Source of the DNA: an uncultured Dyadobacter sp.
GTDB taxonomy: Bacteria > Bacteroidota > Bacteroidia > Cytophagales > Spirosomataceae
Length of the DNA stretch: 64,000 bases
Direction: 5' to 3'
Assembly: GCF_946482605.1 (NCBI RefSeq)
Contig: NZ_CAMLSE010000018.1
Span: 1 to 64,000 of the forward strand
A model generated the notes under the pieces. That model was not told the DNA's origin. It ran no database searches and worked only from the letters and a program-made list of their open reading frames with translations. A program made the position numbers and the translations under genes. This document shows positions 50,849-60,647 of the stretch, one piece after another; position 1 is the stretch's first letter, and each line of letters starts with the position of its first letter.

Positions 50849-52159
50849 ATGGCAAATATTATATCGATTGTTGGTCGTCCGAATGTGGGCAAATCTACAT
50901 TGTTCAACCGTCTGACTGAAAGCCGCAAGGCTATTATGGATAACCAGAGCGGCGTAACCCGCGACAGGCATTACGGTTATGGAGAATGGACAGACCAATA
51001 TTTCACAGTGATTGATACCGGCGGGTATGTGGTGGGTTCGGAGGATATTTTTGAAGGAGCGATCCGGGATCAGGTGGAGCTGGCTATTGAAGAATCTACC
51101 GTTGTATTGTTTATGGTCGACACCATGACAGGGCTGACCGACCTGGACAAGGATTTCGCAAATGTGTTGCGTCGTTTTAAGAAGCCTGTTTACCTGGTGG
51201 CCAACAAAGCGGAAACCACGGAAAGGTACCAGTCAGCAGCCGAATTTTATGAATTGGGTTTGGGCGATGAAATTTTTGCGATTTCTGCTCAGACCGGCTT
51301 CGGAACCGGTGAGTTGCTGGACAAAGTCATAGAACATTTTGACACGGCAGGCGTAGAAAATCCAGAGGCAGGGATCCCTCGCATAGCGATCATGGGTCGG
51401 CCTAACGTAGGAAAATCTTCGTTCCTGAATGTGCTGACAGGCACCGACCGGAGCATTGTTACAGACATCGCGGGCACCACGCGTGACGCGATCCATACGC
51501 ATTACAATGCATTCGGGATGGAGTTTATCCTGACCGATACGGCCGGAATCCGCAGAAAATCACGGGTGAAGGAAGATATTGAGTTCTATTCCACGCTCCG
51601 TTCCGTGAAAGCGATGGAAGAGTCGGATGTATGCATTATTCTGCTCGACGCCACATTAGGGCTGGAAGGTCAGGACATGACCATTATCGGGCAGGCGGAC
51701 AAGGCCAAGAAGGGGATCGTGATTATGGTCAACAAATGGGACCTGATCGAAAAGGATTCCAAAACAGCCGACACCTATAAAAAAGCGTTGATGGAAAAAC
51801 TGGCACCAATGAATTACATGCCGATCATCTTCGCGTCTGTGGTTGAAAAGCAGCGCATTCACCAGGTGATGGAGAAAGCGATGGAAGTTTATCAAAACAA
51901 AACAAAGAAAATCACTACCTCGAAGCTCAACGATGTAATGCAGGCGGAGATCGAGAAATACCCGCCGCCGGCGCATCGTGGTAAGTATATCAATATCAAA
52001 TATATGATCCAGCTGCCTACGCCGTCACCGACGTTCGTGTTTTTCAGCAGCAACCCGAAGCACGTAAAAGAGCCGTATCTGCGATACCTTGAAAACAGAA
52101 TGCGCGAAAATTTCGATTTTTCAGGAGTTCCGATCACCATTTTCTTCCGCGAGAAGTAG
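50849..52159 (+). CDS. der: Ribosome-associated GTPase Der (EngA)
   Basis: Der carries two GTPase domains and a KH-like tail and works in late 50S assembly. The 436-residue protein has P-loops at GRPNVGKSTLFNRL near residue 8 and GRPNVGKSSFLNVL near 182, and DTAGIRRKSRVKEDIEFYS as the second switch II. The C-terminal part contains FVFFSSNPKHVKEPYLRYLEN, the family tail. It is separated from era by 69 bases and ends at a strong terminator. Confidence 0.98.
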   Translation: MANIISIVGRPNVGKSTLFNRLTESRKAIMDNQSGVTRDRHYGYGEWTDQYFTVIDTGGYVVGSEDIFEGAIRDQVELAIEESTVVLFMVDTMTGLTDLDKDFANVLRRFKKPVYLVANKAETTERYQSAAEFYELGLGDEIFAISAQTGFGTGELLDKVIEHFDTAGVENPEAGIPRIAIMGRPNVGKSSFLNVLTGTDRSIVTDIAGTTRDAIHTHYNAFGMEFILTDTAGIRRKSRVKEDIEFYSTLRSVKAMEESDVCIILLDATLGLEGQDMTIIGQADKAKKGIVIMVNKWDLIEKDSKTADTYKKALMEKLAPMNYMPIIFASVVEKQRIHQVMEKAMEVYQNKTKKITTSKLNDVMQAEIEKYPPPAHRGKYINIKYMIQLPTPSPTFVFFSSNPKHVKEPYLRYLENRMRENFDFSGVPITIFFREK

Positions 52160-52173
52160 AGTGGAAGGCAATT

Positions 52174-52219
52174 AATTGAAAAGGCCCGACCGGTAAATCC
52201 CGGGCGGGCCTTTTCAATT
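52174..52219 (+). terminator. Terminator after der
   Basis: A 15-bp perfect stem (AATTGAAAAGGCCCG at 52174-52188 and its complement at 52205-52219) with a 16-base loop lies 15 bases after the der stop. It contains a T-rich right arm and is nearly symmetrical, so it could act on both strands. Confidence 0.8.
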
Positions 52220-52388
52220 GATCCGTAACGAGCTACTGTTCAGCAGTAAAATATGATGGTTCGTCTTTTTTGCAGCATCTGCAGCAACCTTTTGTCGTAA
52301 CTTTACATCTGTTAAGCGGCCATACAGAGTACCATTACGATCGCCGAAAAAAAAATCGTAAAATTTGTTAAAAACAAGGTACTATGTA

Positions 52389-52420
52389 TTGCAAGATACC
52401 TAATGAAACATATATATTTG
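52389..52420 (+). promoter_or_regulatory. Promoter of the small secreted protein gene
   Basis: TTG (52389-52391), a 21-base spacer and TATATTTG (52413-52420) fit the Bacteroidota consensus. The leader to the ATG is about 65 bases. Confidence 0.65.
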
Positions 52421-52489
52421 TAAGGTCAATTAGTTACACCCAATTCCATCCGGCTCCGCTCGGGAATCTTAACAATTGAGAACAAAGCC

Positions 52490-52885
52490 ATGAAAACGAT
52501 CAGACTCTTCATTATACTCACTTTATTGAGCCTTCAGGCAGGCGCTACCGGCTACGTGCATAACATGTTTGTTGCGCACAGAAAGCTTCAGTCCGGAAAA
52601 GAATGCGTTAATGAGAGGGTAGCGGCTAAGAAGGTCAAGCCTGCGGTGAAAGCGGTGAAGATGCCTGCACATGTAAAGCATGCAGGTGTTGTCAAAAATG
52701 CAGCGATAACGATACCGGGTTCGGATATCGTCACTTTGAATGCCCGGATCCTGGAAGAAGGTCCTGCGGCGTTTTTTGAAAGTGAAACAAGTGAAGAAAG
52801 CGGCGAAGAGTCGGTAGTGGCCAAGCTGGTCGGCGCAATTCGCTGCGTGATTTACACTTTCATTCCAAAATTAGGTCATTCGTAA
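52490..52885 (+). CDS. Small secreted protein, uncharacterised (131 aa)
   Basis: The protein has a signal peptide (MKTIRLFIILTLLSLQAGATG), then a Lys/Val/Ala-rich basic stretch (AAKKVKPAVKAVKMPAHVKH), a central part (IPGSDIVTLNARILEEGPAAFF), an acidic run (ESETSEESGEES) and a final hydrophobic segment (VVAKLVGAIRCVIYTFIP). I do not recognise a family. The charge segregation and the hydrophobic tail suggest an exported, possibly surface- or membrane-associated protein. It has a clear promoter and terminator of its own. Confidence 0.65.
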   Translation: MKTIRLFIILTLLSLQAGATGYVHNMFVAHRKLQSGKECVNERVAAKKVKPAVKAVKMPAHVKHAGVVKNAAITIPGSDIVTLNARILEEGPAAFFESETSEESGEESVVAKLVGAIRCVIYTFIPKLGHS

Positions 52886-52907
52886 GCAATACTTCTATCA
52901 ATACTTC

Positions 52908-52939
52908 AAAAAGCTGCAAGGTACTCCTTGCAGCTTTTT
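52908..52939 (+). terminator. Terminator of the small secreted protein gene
   Basis: AAAAAGCTGCAAGG and its perfect complement form a 14-bp stem with a 4-base loop and a T run. The opposite-strand gene stops 7 bases away, so it is probably shared. Confidence 0.85.
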
Positions 52940-52945
52940 GATTGA

Positions 52946-53782
52946 TTAGCCTACGGTATTTGTCAATGTGCCGATCGGTTCAATGGTAATATGGACAATA
53001 TCGCCAGCCTGCAATGTAAAATCGGAGGAAGGAACAATGCCGGTTCCGGTCATCAGATAGCAGCCGTGCGGAAACGCCATTTCCCGGTAGAGAAAATGCA
53101 GCAGCTCTTCGGGCTTTCGCTTCATTTGTGACAGGGCAACTTCTCCGTTAAAAACCTCTTCGCCTCCCCGCACAATCGATAAGTCTATCACCGTATCTGC
53201 TGGTAACTGCTCTTTGAACACATAAAGACACGGCCCCAATGCAGCACTGCCGGTATAGGATTTGGCTTGCGGCAGGTATAATGGATTTTCTCCCTCGATA
53301 CTTCTGGAACTCATGTCGTTTCCGATCGTGTAACCAACCAGTGCGCCTTCGGTAGTGGCAAACAGGGTGAGCTCAGGCTCAGGGACGTCCCAGGTTGAAT
53401 CCTTACGGATACGTACGGTGCCGAGGTGGCCTACTACGCGCCAGGCTGTGGATTTGAAAAATAATTCAGGACGTTCGGCTTCGTAAACGCGGTCGTAGAA
53501 GCTGCCGCCGCCTGCTTTTTCAGATTCTTCCATCCTTGCCGTGCGGCTTTTGAAATACGTCACACCGGAGGCCCATACTTCCTGCGAGCCGATGGGTGCG
53601 AGCACTTCCGGCATCGGGATATCATCGGTGAAAGTGAGGGGAATCAGGCTTTTTGTTTGGTTTTCAAGCCATTCGTATAAATTATTCCGGTTCACGACAC
53701 CGTCCCAGTCTGTCTCGTGGAGTCGATAAAAAAGGTCCTCCGTTTCGAGGAGAATGCCTTTTTCAGTCTTATATAACTTCAT
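52946..53782 (-). CDS. Fumarylacetoacetate hydrolase-family protein
   Basis: The 278-residue protein starts MKLYKTEKGILLETED and has the FAH signatures PEPELTLFATTEGALVGYTIGND, SSRSIEGENPLYLPQAKSY, GPCLYVF and a TGTGIVPSSDFTLQAGDIV tail. The Glu and Asp in these motifs are the likely metal ligands. FAH-family enzymes hydrolyse or decarboxylate beta-dicarbonyl compounds; the substrate is not identifiable. Upstream TTG was not used. It is not in an obvious operon. Confidence 0.9.
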   Translation of the reverse strand: MKLYKTEKGILLETEDLFYRLHETDWDGVVNRNNLYEWLENQTKSLIPLTFTDDIPMPEVLAPIGSQEVWASGVTYFKSRTARMEESEKAGGGSFYDRVYEAERPELFFKSTAWRVVGHLGTVRIRKDSTWDVPEPELTLFATTEGALVGYTIGNDMSSRSIEGENPLYLPQAKSYTGSAALGPCLYVFKEQLPADTVIDLSIVRGGEEVFNGEVALSQMKRKPEELLHFLYREMAFPHGCYLMTGTGIVPSSDFTLQAGDIVHITIEPIGTLTNTVG

Positions 53783-53890
53783 TGAATGCAAATTTTTGGT
53801 TTAGCCTGAATAAGTATCTTACCTGTTGTCTTTACTGTGAATACGGACAGGAAACTGTTTCAGGCCATGGCTTGCCGCTTGAATGCATAT

Positions 53891-54358
53891 TTAAATCGGT
53901 CGCCACAAACGGCGGTCAATGGGAATGGTTTCCTGCGCAACAAGTTTTACCTGGGCAAATGCAGCGTGATCGGGATGGATAATGATGTTGTGTGAAAAAG
54001 GTACGATAACGGACGGGAGGGCAACGGCGAGTGTGCTGGGTTTAATGAGCCAGTCTTTCAGCCAGAGTTGCGTTCGGTCGTAGGTTTTATCCTGCCAGAA
54101 AGCCGGCATATCCGCCCGGGAGTAATATTGGATGTCCGCGGGAATGTCAATGGAGGATAGCCAGTAAACCGGAAGATCTTCGTAGCGAACCCCCGGGGCA
54201 TGTGCGAGTGTTTCAACAAGCCCGAGTTCGGGTGTAGAAGTAGTATAAAGTACCCCTATGCCCCTCGGATTCCAGCGCGCACCGAAAAGGCGGGCACCCT
54301 CTGCGGAAAGGCAGTCATGCCTGAATTTTTCACGGATGATTCTGTAAACGACAGGCAT
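53891..54358 (-). CDS. RES-domain toxin
   Basis: The 155-residue protein has a RES domain: Arg28 in GARWNPRG, Tyr38, Glu49 in LVETLAH and Ser116 in ALPSVIVPFSHNIIIHP, matching the catalytic pattern of RES toxins. Characterised RES toxins deplete NAD+ or ADP-ribosylate targets. It follows its putative antitoxin by 7 bases, so they form an operon with the antitoxin first. Confidence 0.88.
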   Translation of the reverse strand: MPVVYRIIREKFRHDCLSAEGARLFGARWNPRGIGVLYTTSTPELGLVETLAHAPGVRYEDLPVYWLSSIDIPADIQYYSRADMPAFWQDKTYDRTQLWLKDWLIKPSTLAVALPSVIVPFSHNIIIHPDHAAFAQVKLVAQETIPIDRRLWRPI

Positions 54359-54365
54359 AGGCTGG

Positions 54366-54797
54366 TCAGGCTGGCAGGCCGTAATCCAGACGCCCGAGTA
54401 CTTGTTCCACCAGGCCGAACCCGGTAACCGTATCCATCAGCTGCAACGGTGACTGGTCGTTCAACTCGCTGACGGATGTGCGGAGCCAGTGCCTCACGAT
54501 ATTTTCCTTCCCTTCAAAAGTGTCCAATGCGTGGAGGAGGACATTACGAAGCAACAACAGCCGCTCCGAAGCATCCGTACTCAGTCGCTTTTCAGCTTCG
54601 ATGCGGTGTAAATTACGCGGGGTCATCCCCAGTACATGCGCAATTTCATTGTCGGTCAGCCCCACAAGCCTGGATACGTCGTCAGCAACGCCGCGCAGTA
54701 CACCCTCGCGTGATGTATTGATGACCGCAAAGTCGGAAGCAGGTTTTTTGCCGTAAGGCACAAACTCTTCCTGAAAGAAGCGAATGGGTGTTTCCAT
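54366..54797 (-). CDS. Xre/MbcA/ParS-type antitoxin
   Basis: The 143-residue protein begins METPIRFFQEEFVPYGKK and carries a helix-turn-helix-like part (LTDNEIAHVLGMTPRNLHRIEA) and the toxin-binding C-terminal region (ALDTFEGKENIVRHWLRTSV, DTVTGFGLVEQVLGRLDYG). This is the Xre/ParS antitoxin of RES systems. It probably binds its own promoter; no palindrome stands out in the 50 bases upstream. The ATG is preferred over an upstream TTG. Confidence 0.88.
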   Translation of the reverse strand: METPIRFFQEEFVPYGKKPASDFAVINTSREGVLRGVADDVSRLVGLTDNEIAHVLGMTPRNLHRIEAEKRLSTDASERLLLLRNVLLHALDTFEGKENIVRHWLRTSVSELNDQSPLQLMDTVTGFGLVEQVLGRLDYGLPA

Positions 54798-54847
54798 AAA
54801 CAATTATGGTGAAATCAGTCACTAATATATGTGACATATTTCGCTTT

Positions 54848-57709
54848 TCAAATCTTTTCCTTCAAAAATGCAGCGGTGTAGTTGTCTTCCAGCTTCACCA
54901 TCTCTTCGGGTGTACCTGCAAACGTAAGGTATCCTCCCTTATCGCCGCCCTCCGGTCCGAGATCAAGTATCCAGTCGGCGCTTTTGATGACTTCCATATT
55001 ATGCTCGATGATGATAACGCTGTCGCCTTGCTCGACGAGCGCGTTAATGGCCTTCAGCAGTTTTTTGATATCATGGAAGTGCAATCCCGTAGTCGGTTCA
55101 TCGAAGATAAACAGGGTTTTACCTTTGCCGGAACTACCTTTTCCGAGAAAAGATGCCAGCTTGACCCGCTGGGCTTCCCCGCCCGACAAGGTATTTGAGG
55201 ATTGGCCCAGGCCCACATAACCCAGTCCAACCTCCTGTAATGGCATTAATTTGTCGGCCAGCTTAGGTTCTGTCGCCCTGAAAAATTCGATAGCCTCGTC
55301 CACTGTCATGTCGAGGATTTCCGCAATATCCTTGTCGTGGTATCGCACTTCCTGTATTTCCTGCTTAAAGCGTTTGCCGTTGCAACCTTCGCAGGTCAGG
55401 TAGATATCCGCCATAAACTGCATTTCGATCTTCACCTCACCCTCTCCCTGGCATATCTCGCATCGGCCTCCATCCACATTGAAGGAAAAATGGGATGGTT
55501 TATATCCTCTGGCCTTCGATAGCGGTTGTTCCGACATCATCTGGCGGATATAATCGTATGCTTTAATATAAGTAACCGGGTTCGAGCGGGACGATTTGCC
55601 GATCGGGTTCTGGTCAATCATCTCCACAGCCTCGATCCGGTCGACGCTGCCGGATAGCGCATCAAATCTTCCTACATCCTCACTGAACTCACCTTTGAGG
55701 CGCATCAGTGCAGGGTAGAGGATTTTCCTGATCAATGTCGATTTCCCCGAACCGCTGACGCCCGTAACGACTGTCAGGTTATTCAGTGGAATCCTTACAT
55801 CCAGTTCTTTTAAGTTGTTCTCACGCGCCCCTTTGATTTCAAGAAAATGGAAGGACTTTCTGCGCACAGAAGGCACGGAAATGGAATCATTGCCCAGCAG
55901 GAAATCAAGCGTATGAGATTTGGCGTTGCTTTCTTCGGGTTCATGCCCATTGTCTTTCAATGTCACAATATCGCTTTGGTTACCCTGAAAAACCACATGT
56001 CCGCCGCCTGTACCGGCTTCCGGACCGATGTCGATAATCTGGTCAGCGGCATGCATGACTTCCTCCTCATGCTCAACCACGATGACTGTATTGCCCAGAT
56101 CCCGGAGCGATTCGAGTACTCCCACCAGCCGTTGCGTATCCCTCGGATGCAGGCCGATGCTGGGTTCGTCCAGAATATACATGGAGCCTACCAATGCGCT
56201 GCCCAGGGAAGTCGCCAGCTTGATACGCTGGAATTCACCACCGGATAATGTGCTTGTAAGGCGGTTGAGTGTAAGATAGCCAAGGCCCACCCGGTTCATG
56301 TACTCCAGCCGTGTTTCGATCTCCGTTAAAACACGCCTGGCGATCTGACGGTCGTGATCACCTGTTTCGAGTTCTTTGAAAAACGCGGAAACCTCCTGAA
56401 TCGGCATCAATACCAGGTCGGTAATGGATTTGCCACCTATTTTTACGTAAGAGGCATCCTTCCGCAACCGCGAACCACGGCAGTCGGGGCAGGTGGTCCG
56501 GCCCCGGAAGCGGGACAGCATTACACGGTACTGTATCTTATGGGTCTGTGATTCGAGCTCGGAAATGAAGTCATTGATTCCCTGAAAATATTGGTTTCCC
56601 GTCCATAGAAGTTCTTTTTCCTGAGGGGTGAGGTCTTTAAATGGCCTGTGAATCGGAAAGTCGAATTTCACACCATTCCGGACCAGCGGCACGAGCCATT
56701 CGCTCATTTTTTCGGTGCGCCAGGGCGCTATGGCTCCATCGTATACCGAAAGAGCCTTGTCGGGAATAATGAGATCGGGGTCAATGCCGAGGATTTTTCC
56801 AAATCCTTCACATCTCTTACAGGCTCCGAATGGATTGTTGAAGCTGAAAAGGTTGACGGTCGGTTCTTCGAAAGTAATGCCATCGAGCTCAAACTTATCC
56901 GAAAATACCCGTTTTTCACCATTCACAATATGCACCGTGCAGGTCCCTTCCCCTTCAAAAAAGGCGGTCTGCACCGAATCCGAGAGACGGTATTGGGTAT
57001 CTTCGTCATCGTGGCGTACAGCAGCGCGGTCGATGAGAATGAAAACCTGGTTTCCTGCCTGCGGGAACTGATCGGGATTTTCGAGAACATCTTCAATGGA
57101 AACTACTTCCTCGTTGAGTACGATCCGGTTATACCCTTTTGAAAGCAGGATCGTCAGTTCTTCCATCTGAGAACGCCCGTCTCTGATCAACAAAGGGGCA
57201 AGGATCATTACGCGCGTCCCTTCATCATGCGCGAGCATGTAATTCACGACGTCGGTCACCGAGTCCTTTCTGACAGGCTGTCCCGAAACAGGGGAGTAGG
57301 TATGTCCGATGCGGGCGAAAAGCAATTTGAGATAATCGTAGATCTCGGTAGATGTGCCAACGGTCGATCTGGGATTACGGGTATTTACTTTTTGCTCAAT
57401 GGCAATGGCCGGTGAAATGCCTTTGATGTATTCAACCTCGGGTTTTTCCATGCGCCCGAGAAATTGCCTCGCGTAACTGCTAAGGCTTTCCACGTACATT
57501 CGCTGGCCCTCAGCAAACAGCGTGTCAAAGGCCAGGGACGACTTGCCCGAGCCGGAAAGACCGGTAATGACGACCAGCTTGTTGCGCGGAATCGCTACAT
57601 CGATGTTTTTAAGATTATTAACGCGGGCACCTTTGATCAGAATGTATTGTCTCGGATCCAGCTCATCAAATTGATCAGCCTCGATCCGGGGCACAGCTAA
57701 ATGCATCAT
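54848..57709 (-). CDS. uvrA: UvrABC system protein A
   Basis: The 953-residue nucleotide excision repair protein has two ABC ATPase halves: Walker [13 protein letters not shown] near residue 52 and [11 protein letters not shown] near 660, signature [18 protein letters not shown] and [13 protein letters not shown], and zinc-binding Cys pairs at CPDC and CEIC/CEGC. It scans DNA for lesions with UvrB. The length is normal. The gene lies 51 bases downstream of the RES/Xre pair's start region on the other side and has no promoter box of its own that I trust. Confidence 0.98.
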   Translation of the reverse strand: MMHLAVPRIEADQFDELDPRQYILIKGARVNNLKNIDVAIPRNKLVVITGLSGSGKSSLAFDTLFAEGQRMYVESLSSYARQFLGRMEKPEVEYIKGISPAIAIEQKVNTRNPRSTVGTSTEIYDYLKLLFARIGHTYSPVSGQPVRKDSVTDVVNYMLAHDEGTRVMILAPLLIRDGRSQMEELTILLSKGYNRIVLNEEVVSIEDVLENPDQFPQAGNQVFILIDRAAVRHDDEDTQYRLSDSVQTAFFEGEGTCTVHIVNGEKRVFSDKFELDGITFEEPTVNLFSFNNPFGACKRCEGFGKILGIDPDLIIPDKALSVYDGAIAPWRTEKMSEWLVPLVRNGVKFDFPIHRPFKDLTPQEKELLWTGNQYFQGINDFISELESQTHKIQYRVMLSRFRGRTTCPDCRGSRLRKDASYVKIGGKSITDLVLMPIQEVSAFFKELETGDHDRQIARRVLTEIETRLEYMNRVGLGYLTLNRLTSTLSGGEFQRIKLATSLGSALVGSMYILDEPSIGLHPRDTQRLVGVLESLRDLGNTVIVVEHEEEVMHAADQIIDIGPEAGTGGGHVVFQGNQSDIVTLKDNGHEPEESNAKSHTLDFLLGNDSISVPSVRRKSFHFLEIKGARENNLKELDVRIPLNNLTVVTGVSGSGKSTLIRKILYPALMRLKGEFSEDVGRFDALSGSVDRIEAVEMIDQNPIGKSSRSNPVTYIKAYDYIRQMMSEQPLSKARGYKPSHFSFNVDGGRCEICQGEGEVKIEMQFMADIYLTCEGCNGKRFKQEIQEVRYHDKDIAEILDMTVDEAIEFFRATEPKLADKLMPLQEVGLGYVGLGQSSNTLSGGEAQRVKLASFLGKGSSGKGKTLFIFDEPTTGLHFHDIKKLLKAINALVEQGDSVIIIEHNMEVIKSADWILDLGPEGGDKGGYLTFAGTPEEMVKLEDNYTAAFLKEKI

Positions 57710-57819
57710 AGGGGATTATCGAATGGATATGCGGTGTAAGTTTGTTGTTGTTGTGATCCTGTATTAACCAAAAGCACCGGTATTTAGTTTGGCATTCTAA
57801 AACGTGATTTGGCCCACCG

Positions 57820-58614
57820 TTACTTTTCTGCAAAGACCTGGCCGGCTTTTGAAAATGTCATGCCGTTTTTTTGTGCTTCCTCAAATATCGGATCTGCCAG
57901 ATATCCGAAATTGGGAACGTCGGACATGCAATCCGATAATGCGACTACCTTGGGGGCCAGAGCAGGTGCATATCTGACGATCTGCCGGATGCTCGTCGCG
58001 ACGCAATGTGACCGCGCTTCACCTGCGATCAATACCTGGTCAAAGGTGCTCAACTCGTTTAAAAACTGCTCATCCAGCTCTGTTTCCGGCGATCCGGCAA
58101 CCGGTACCTGTGCTTTGAAAACCCCGAAATGTTCCGTTAACGGGTGAATGCCCTTGGTAACCGCCTTGTAATCCTGTCCTGTCCGGTGGGACCATGCCAG
58201 TACCGAGCGCATCAATGTTTCGTCCAGGGAAGCGCCTTTGGAGCCGATGAGACAGTGCTCGGGCCAAATGAAATGGCTGAATTCTCCCTCTTCTTCCAGG
58301 GTTCTGAGGTATTTTAATACATAATCTTTGTAATGACGCGGAATCCATTTCCCTGCTTCCACCGACTGCGCTGAGATTAATGTAAATGGCGCAACGGTAT
58401 TGCCGTTCTGATCTTCCCAGAATAGCGGATGCGCGATGTCAAGCACCCTGTGGGTATCAAGGGTCAGAAAAATGGAATCGATATGCTCGCCTTCCAGGGC
58501 GATCAGGTTCGCGATACGCTCCACATCTTTTTCAGCTCCGGGCACATACAGGCTGCCGGAAGGGTTGCAGAAATCGTACTGGGCGTCGATAATGAGCAAT
58601 GCGGTTTTTTTCAT
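57820..58614 (-). CDS. Isochorismatase/nicotinamidase-fold hydrolase
   Basis: The 264-residue protein starts MKKTALLIIDAQYDFCNPSG, with the Asp of the cysteine-hydrolase triad. It has a Lys near HYKDYVLKYL and the Cys nucleophile in ARSHCVATSIRQIV. It resembles nicotinamidases, which deamidate nicotinamide for NAD recycling, but the long insertions and length favour a broader isochorismatase-fold assignment. The chosen ATG begins the conserved domain; an upstream frame has no family features. It lies 16 bases after the unknown 183-residue gene. Confidence 0.85.
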   Translation of the reverse strand: MKKTALLIIDAQYDFCNPSGSLYVPGAEKDVERIANLIALEGEHIDSIFLTLDTHRVLDIAHPLFWEDQNGNTVAPFTLISAQSVEAGKWIPRHYKDYVLKYLRTLEEEGEFSHFIWPEHCLIGSKGASLDETLMRSVLAWSHRTGQDYKAVTKGIHPLTEHFGVFKAQVPVAGSPETELDEQFLNELSTFDQVLIAGEARSHCVATSIRQIVRYAPALAPKVVALSDCMSDVPNFGYLADPIFEEAQKNGMTFSKAGQVFAEK

Positions 58615-58630
58615 GGTCGATAGGGTGTGG

Positions 58631-59182
58631 TTAAAATTCCAGCTCATGCGGCAGTTCCATTTGCCGTGCGTACATTTTAGAACAAAGGCTGAAAACAAGT
58701 TGCAGCATCCGGTTCGCATCCCGGAGATAGTCAACCCGGTAATCTTCATCCAGCTTATCCAGGCCGTTCAGGACCGTCTGCGCCTTTTTTGCGATGTACA
58801 ATGCGCAGGTATCGGCGCGTGAAGAATAGGTTTTGAGAATGTCGGAATAACTTTCCAGGAAGGTATTCAGAAGGAAAATATTGAGTTCGATTCCACCCGT
58901 TTTGTCTTTGGTAACTTTGACGTGATAGGCAATATCCGAACTCAGGCTGCGCATATCCGTCAGCACCCAGCCCGGCGTGTTCTGATTGAATTTTGATGTT
59001 CTCACAATCCGGCCCATTAATTCCTCCCGGCGCTCCGGAATGGTGGCACTGTCCTCGATCAGCTCGAAATGAAGCTTGTCGCTCAGGGTTTTGTCTTTCG
59101 TGATGAGCCTCAGGAGGAGTTTATCCTTCTCTTTGGCAGGCATCTGGATAATCGCTTTTTTAAGCTGCTCTGGTAACGCCAT
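58631..59182 (-). CDS. Conserved hypothetical protein (183 aa)
   Basis: A soluble, mostly helical protein beginning MALPEQLKKAIIQMPAKEKDKLLLRLITKD with later segments RRELMGRIV-like and AQTVLNGLDKLDEDYRVDYL. I do not recognise the family, but the composition is protein-like and it lies in tight order with the isochorismatase-fold gene, 16 bases away. It may be a Cytophagales-specific cytosolic protein. No function is offered. Confidence 0.7.
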   Translation of the reverse strand: MALPEQLKKAIIQMPAKEKDKLLLRLITKDKTLSDKLHFELIEDSATIPERREELMGRIVRTSKFNQNTPGWVLTDMRSLSSDIAYHVKVTKDKTGGIELNIFLLNTFLESYSDILKTYSSRADTCALYIAKKAQTVLNGLDKLDEDYRVDYLRDANRMLQLVFSLCSKMYARQMELPHELEF

Positions 59183-59281
59183 TCGGGTGCTTTTAATAAC
59201 TTTAGTTTAATTCCCCGGTTATGCGATGTAACTTTATGGCTCGAAAAAGGACCGGGAAGCTTTTTGACAAAAATATCAGAT

Positions 59282-60559
59282 ATGCCTAAATATCTCTCAA
59301 TCAGTTTGAGCGTTGCAATTCTTTTAATTTTCGGATATACACTGTTACAAAATGCTCTGAATGCCCCTTCATTCGACGATTACGACACTACCGTCAATTT
59401 CATCCGCCGCTACTTTTTTGAACATTTTGATGCGGCTACCCGTCTGAAAGTACTTTTTAGCCGTCAGAACGAGCATCGCATCGTAATTTCCAAGGGCCTG
59501 GCCGCCGCATACTATTCGTTTTTCGGCGAAATCAATTTTCGTAACCTCGTATTGATCCAAAACCTGTTCCTGCCTGCATTTTTCATACTTATGCTAGTCA
59601 TTATGAAGGCCAAAGGGCTACTGTCTGCCGCTACGGTTTTATGGGCGGCGGTTTTCTTGTTTAGTCTCGCCTTCTGGCAGGTTACATTTTACTATTGGGG
59701 AGGAATCCAGCATTACACGGTTTTTTTCTTCTCGTTTCTGGCACTTTTCATGCTTGATCAGTCGGAACGTATAGTAAGTTCGTCATTTTTTATTGCACTT
59801 CTGGCAGGAGCCATCGCCGTGGTTTCATTCGGAAATGGATTTTTAGCGGTTTTGCTGGGGAGCTTTTTACTATTCGCCCAAAAGAAAAGGGCCCTGTGGC
59901 TGTGCTGGACGGTTTTTGCTGTCTTGCTCCTGCTCGTAACCTTTCTTCCAAGGCCAGGGAGCGCAGGTGAGTCTGTCCCATTCAACTGGGGCTGGATGGC
60001 ACGTTTGTTGTTCACTTTTCTGGGCAGTTTTTTTTATACGAACCCACCCGTCGGCCTGCAAATCAATATCATATTGTGCATGCTGGTAGGCGTTGTGGTG
60101 ATGGCTATCTGGTTGTGGCTATTGTTTAGCGGCTATGCATTCAGGTCTCCGTTACTCTATGCATTGCTTTCGTTGCCGGTGCTGACGGGCATCATTATCG
60201 CCGTTTCGCGTTTTGAAACCAAAGCGGCCGGAGGGATCGCCCCGCGGTACATGTTCTTTACCGCATCGATCCCCGTCTTGTTGCTGATGATATTGCTTGA
60301 TCTGAAAATTCTGAAAAAGCAACACCTGGGGTGGTTGACCGGCCTTGGCGTCATATTGTGGGGAGTGGTGTTTTATAATAACCGGCAGGCATTGGTGAAA
60401 AACAATGCGGAGATCGTGGTGACATTGCAGCGGTGGAAAAACGATCACAACACACCGCTGATCTATTATAAACAACCCGAAGCGTATTCACAGATACTGG
60501 AATGGGCCGTTTCGCAAAACGTGGTGATTATTCCGTCAGATCATGCAGTTATTAAATAA
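59282..60559 (+). CDS. Polytopic membrane protein, GT-C-like (425 aa)
   Basis: About ten helices follow a short start (MPKYLSISLSVAILLIFGY). An early loop contains APSFDDYDTTVNFIRRYFFEH, with the acidic pair seen in the other polytopic proteins of the window, and SRQNEHRIVISKGL. The C-terminal soluble tail is short. The FDDYD motif and topology suggest a membrane sugar transferase, but no conserved family was identified. A GT2 gene follows on the same strand 88 bases later. Confidence 0.7.
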   Translation: MPKYLSISLSVAILLIFGYTLLQNALNAPSFDDYDTTVNFIRRYFFEHFDAATRLKVLFSRQNEHRIVISKGLAAAYYSFFGEINFRNLVLIQNLFLPAFFILMLVIMKAKGLLSAATVLWAAVFLFSLAFWQVTFYYWGGIQHYTVFFFSFLALFMLDQSERIVSSSFFIALLAGAIAVVSFGNGFLAVLLGSFLLFAQKKRALWLCWTVFAVLLLLVTFLPRPGSAGESVPFNWGWMARLLFTFLGSFFYTNPPVGLQINIILCMLVGVVVMAIWLWLLFSGYAFRSPLLYALLSLPVLTGIIIAVSRFETKAAGGIAPRYMFFTASIPVLLLMILLDLKILKKQHLGWLTGLGVILWGVVFYNNRQALVKNNAEIVVTLQRWKNDHNTPLIYYKQPEAYSQILEWAVSQNVVIIPSDHAVIK

Positions 60560-60647
60560 TGGAGGTTGAAAATAAAAACCCCGTTTGGGGAACGGAGGCA
60601 TTAAGTGTTACTTTGCGGCATTTTGTAATTAAATACAGATACACATT

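Larger units (their letters stand above)
52160..52489. other. Intergenic region after der
   Basis: This 330-base gap holds the der terminator (52174-52219) and the promoter of the small secreted protein gene (52389-52420). No ORF or RNA gene is visible; the middle is AT-rich. Confidence 0.55.
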
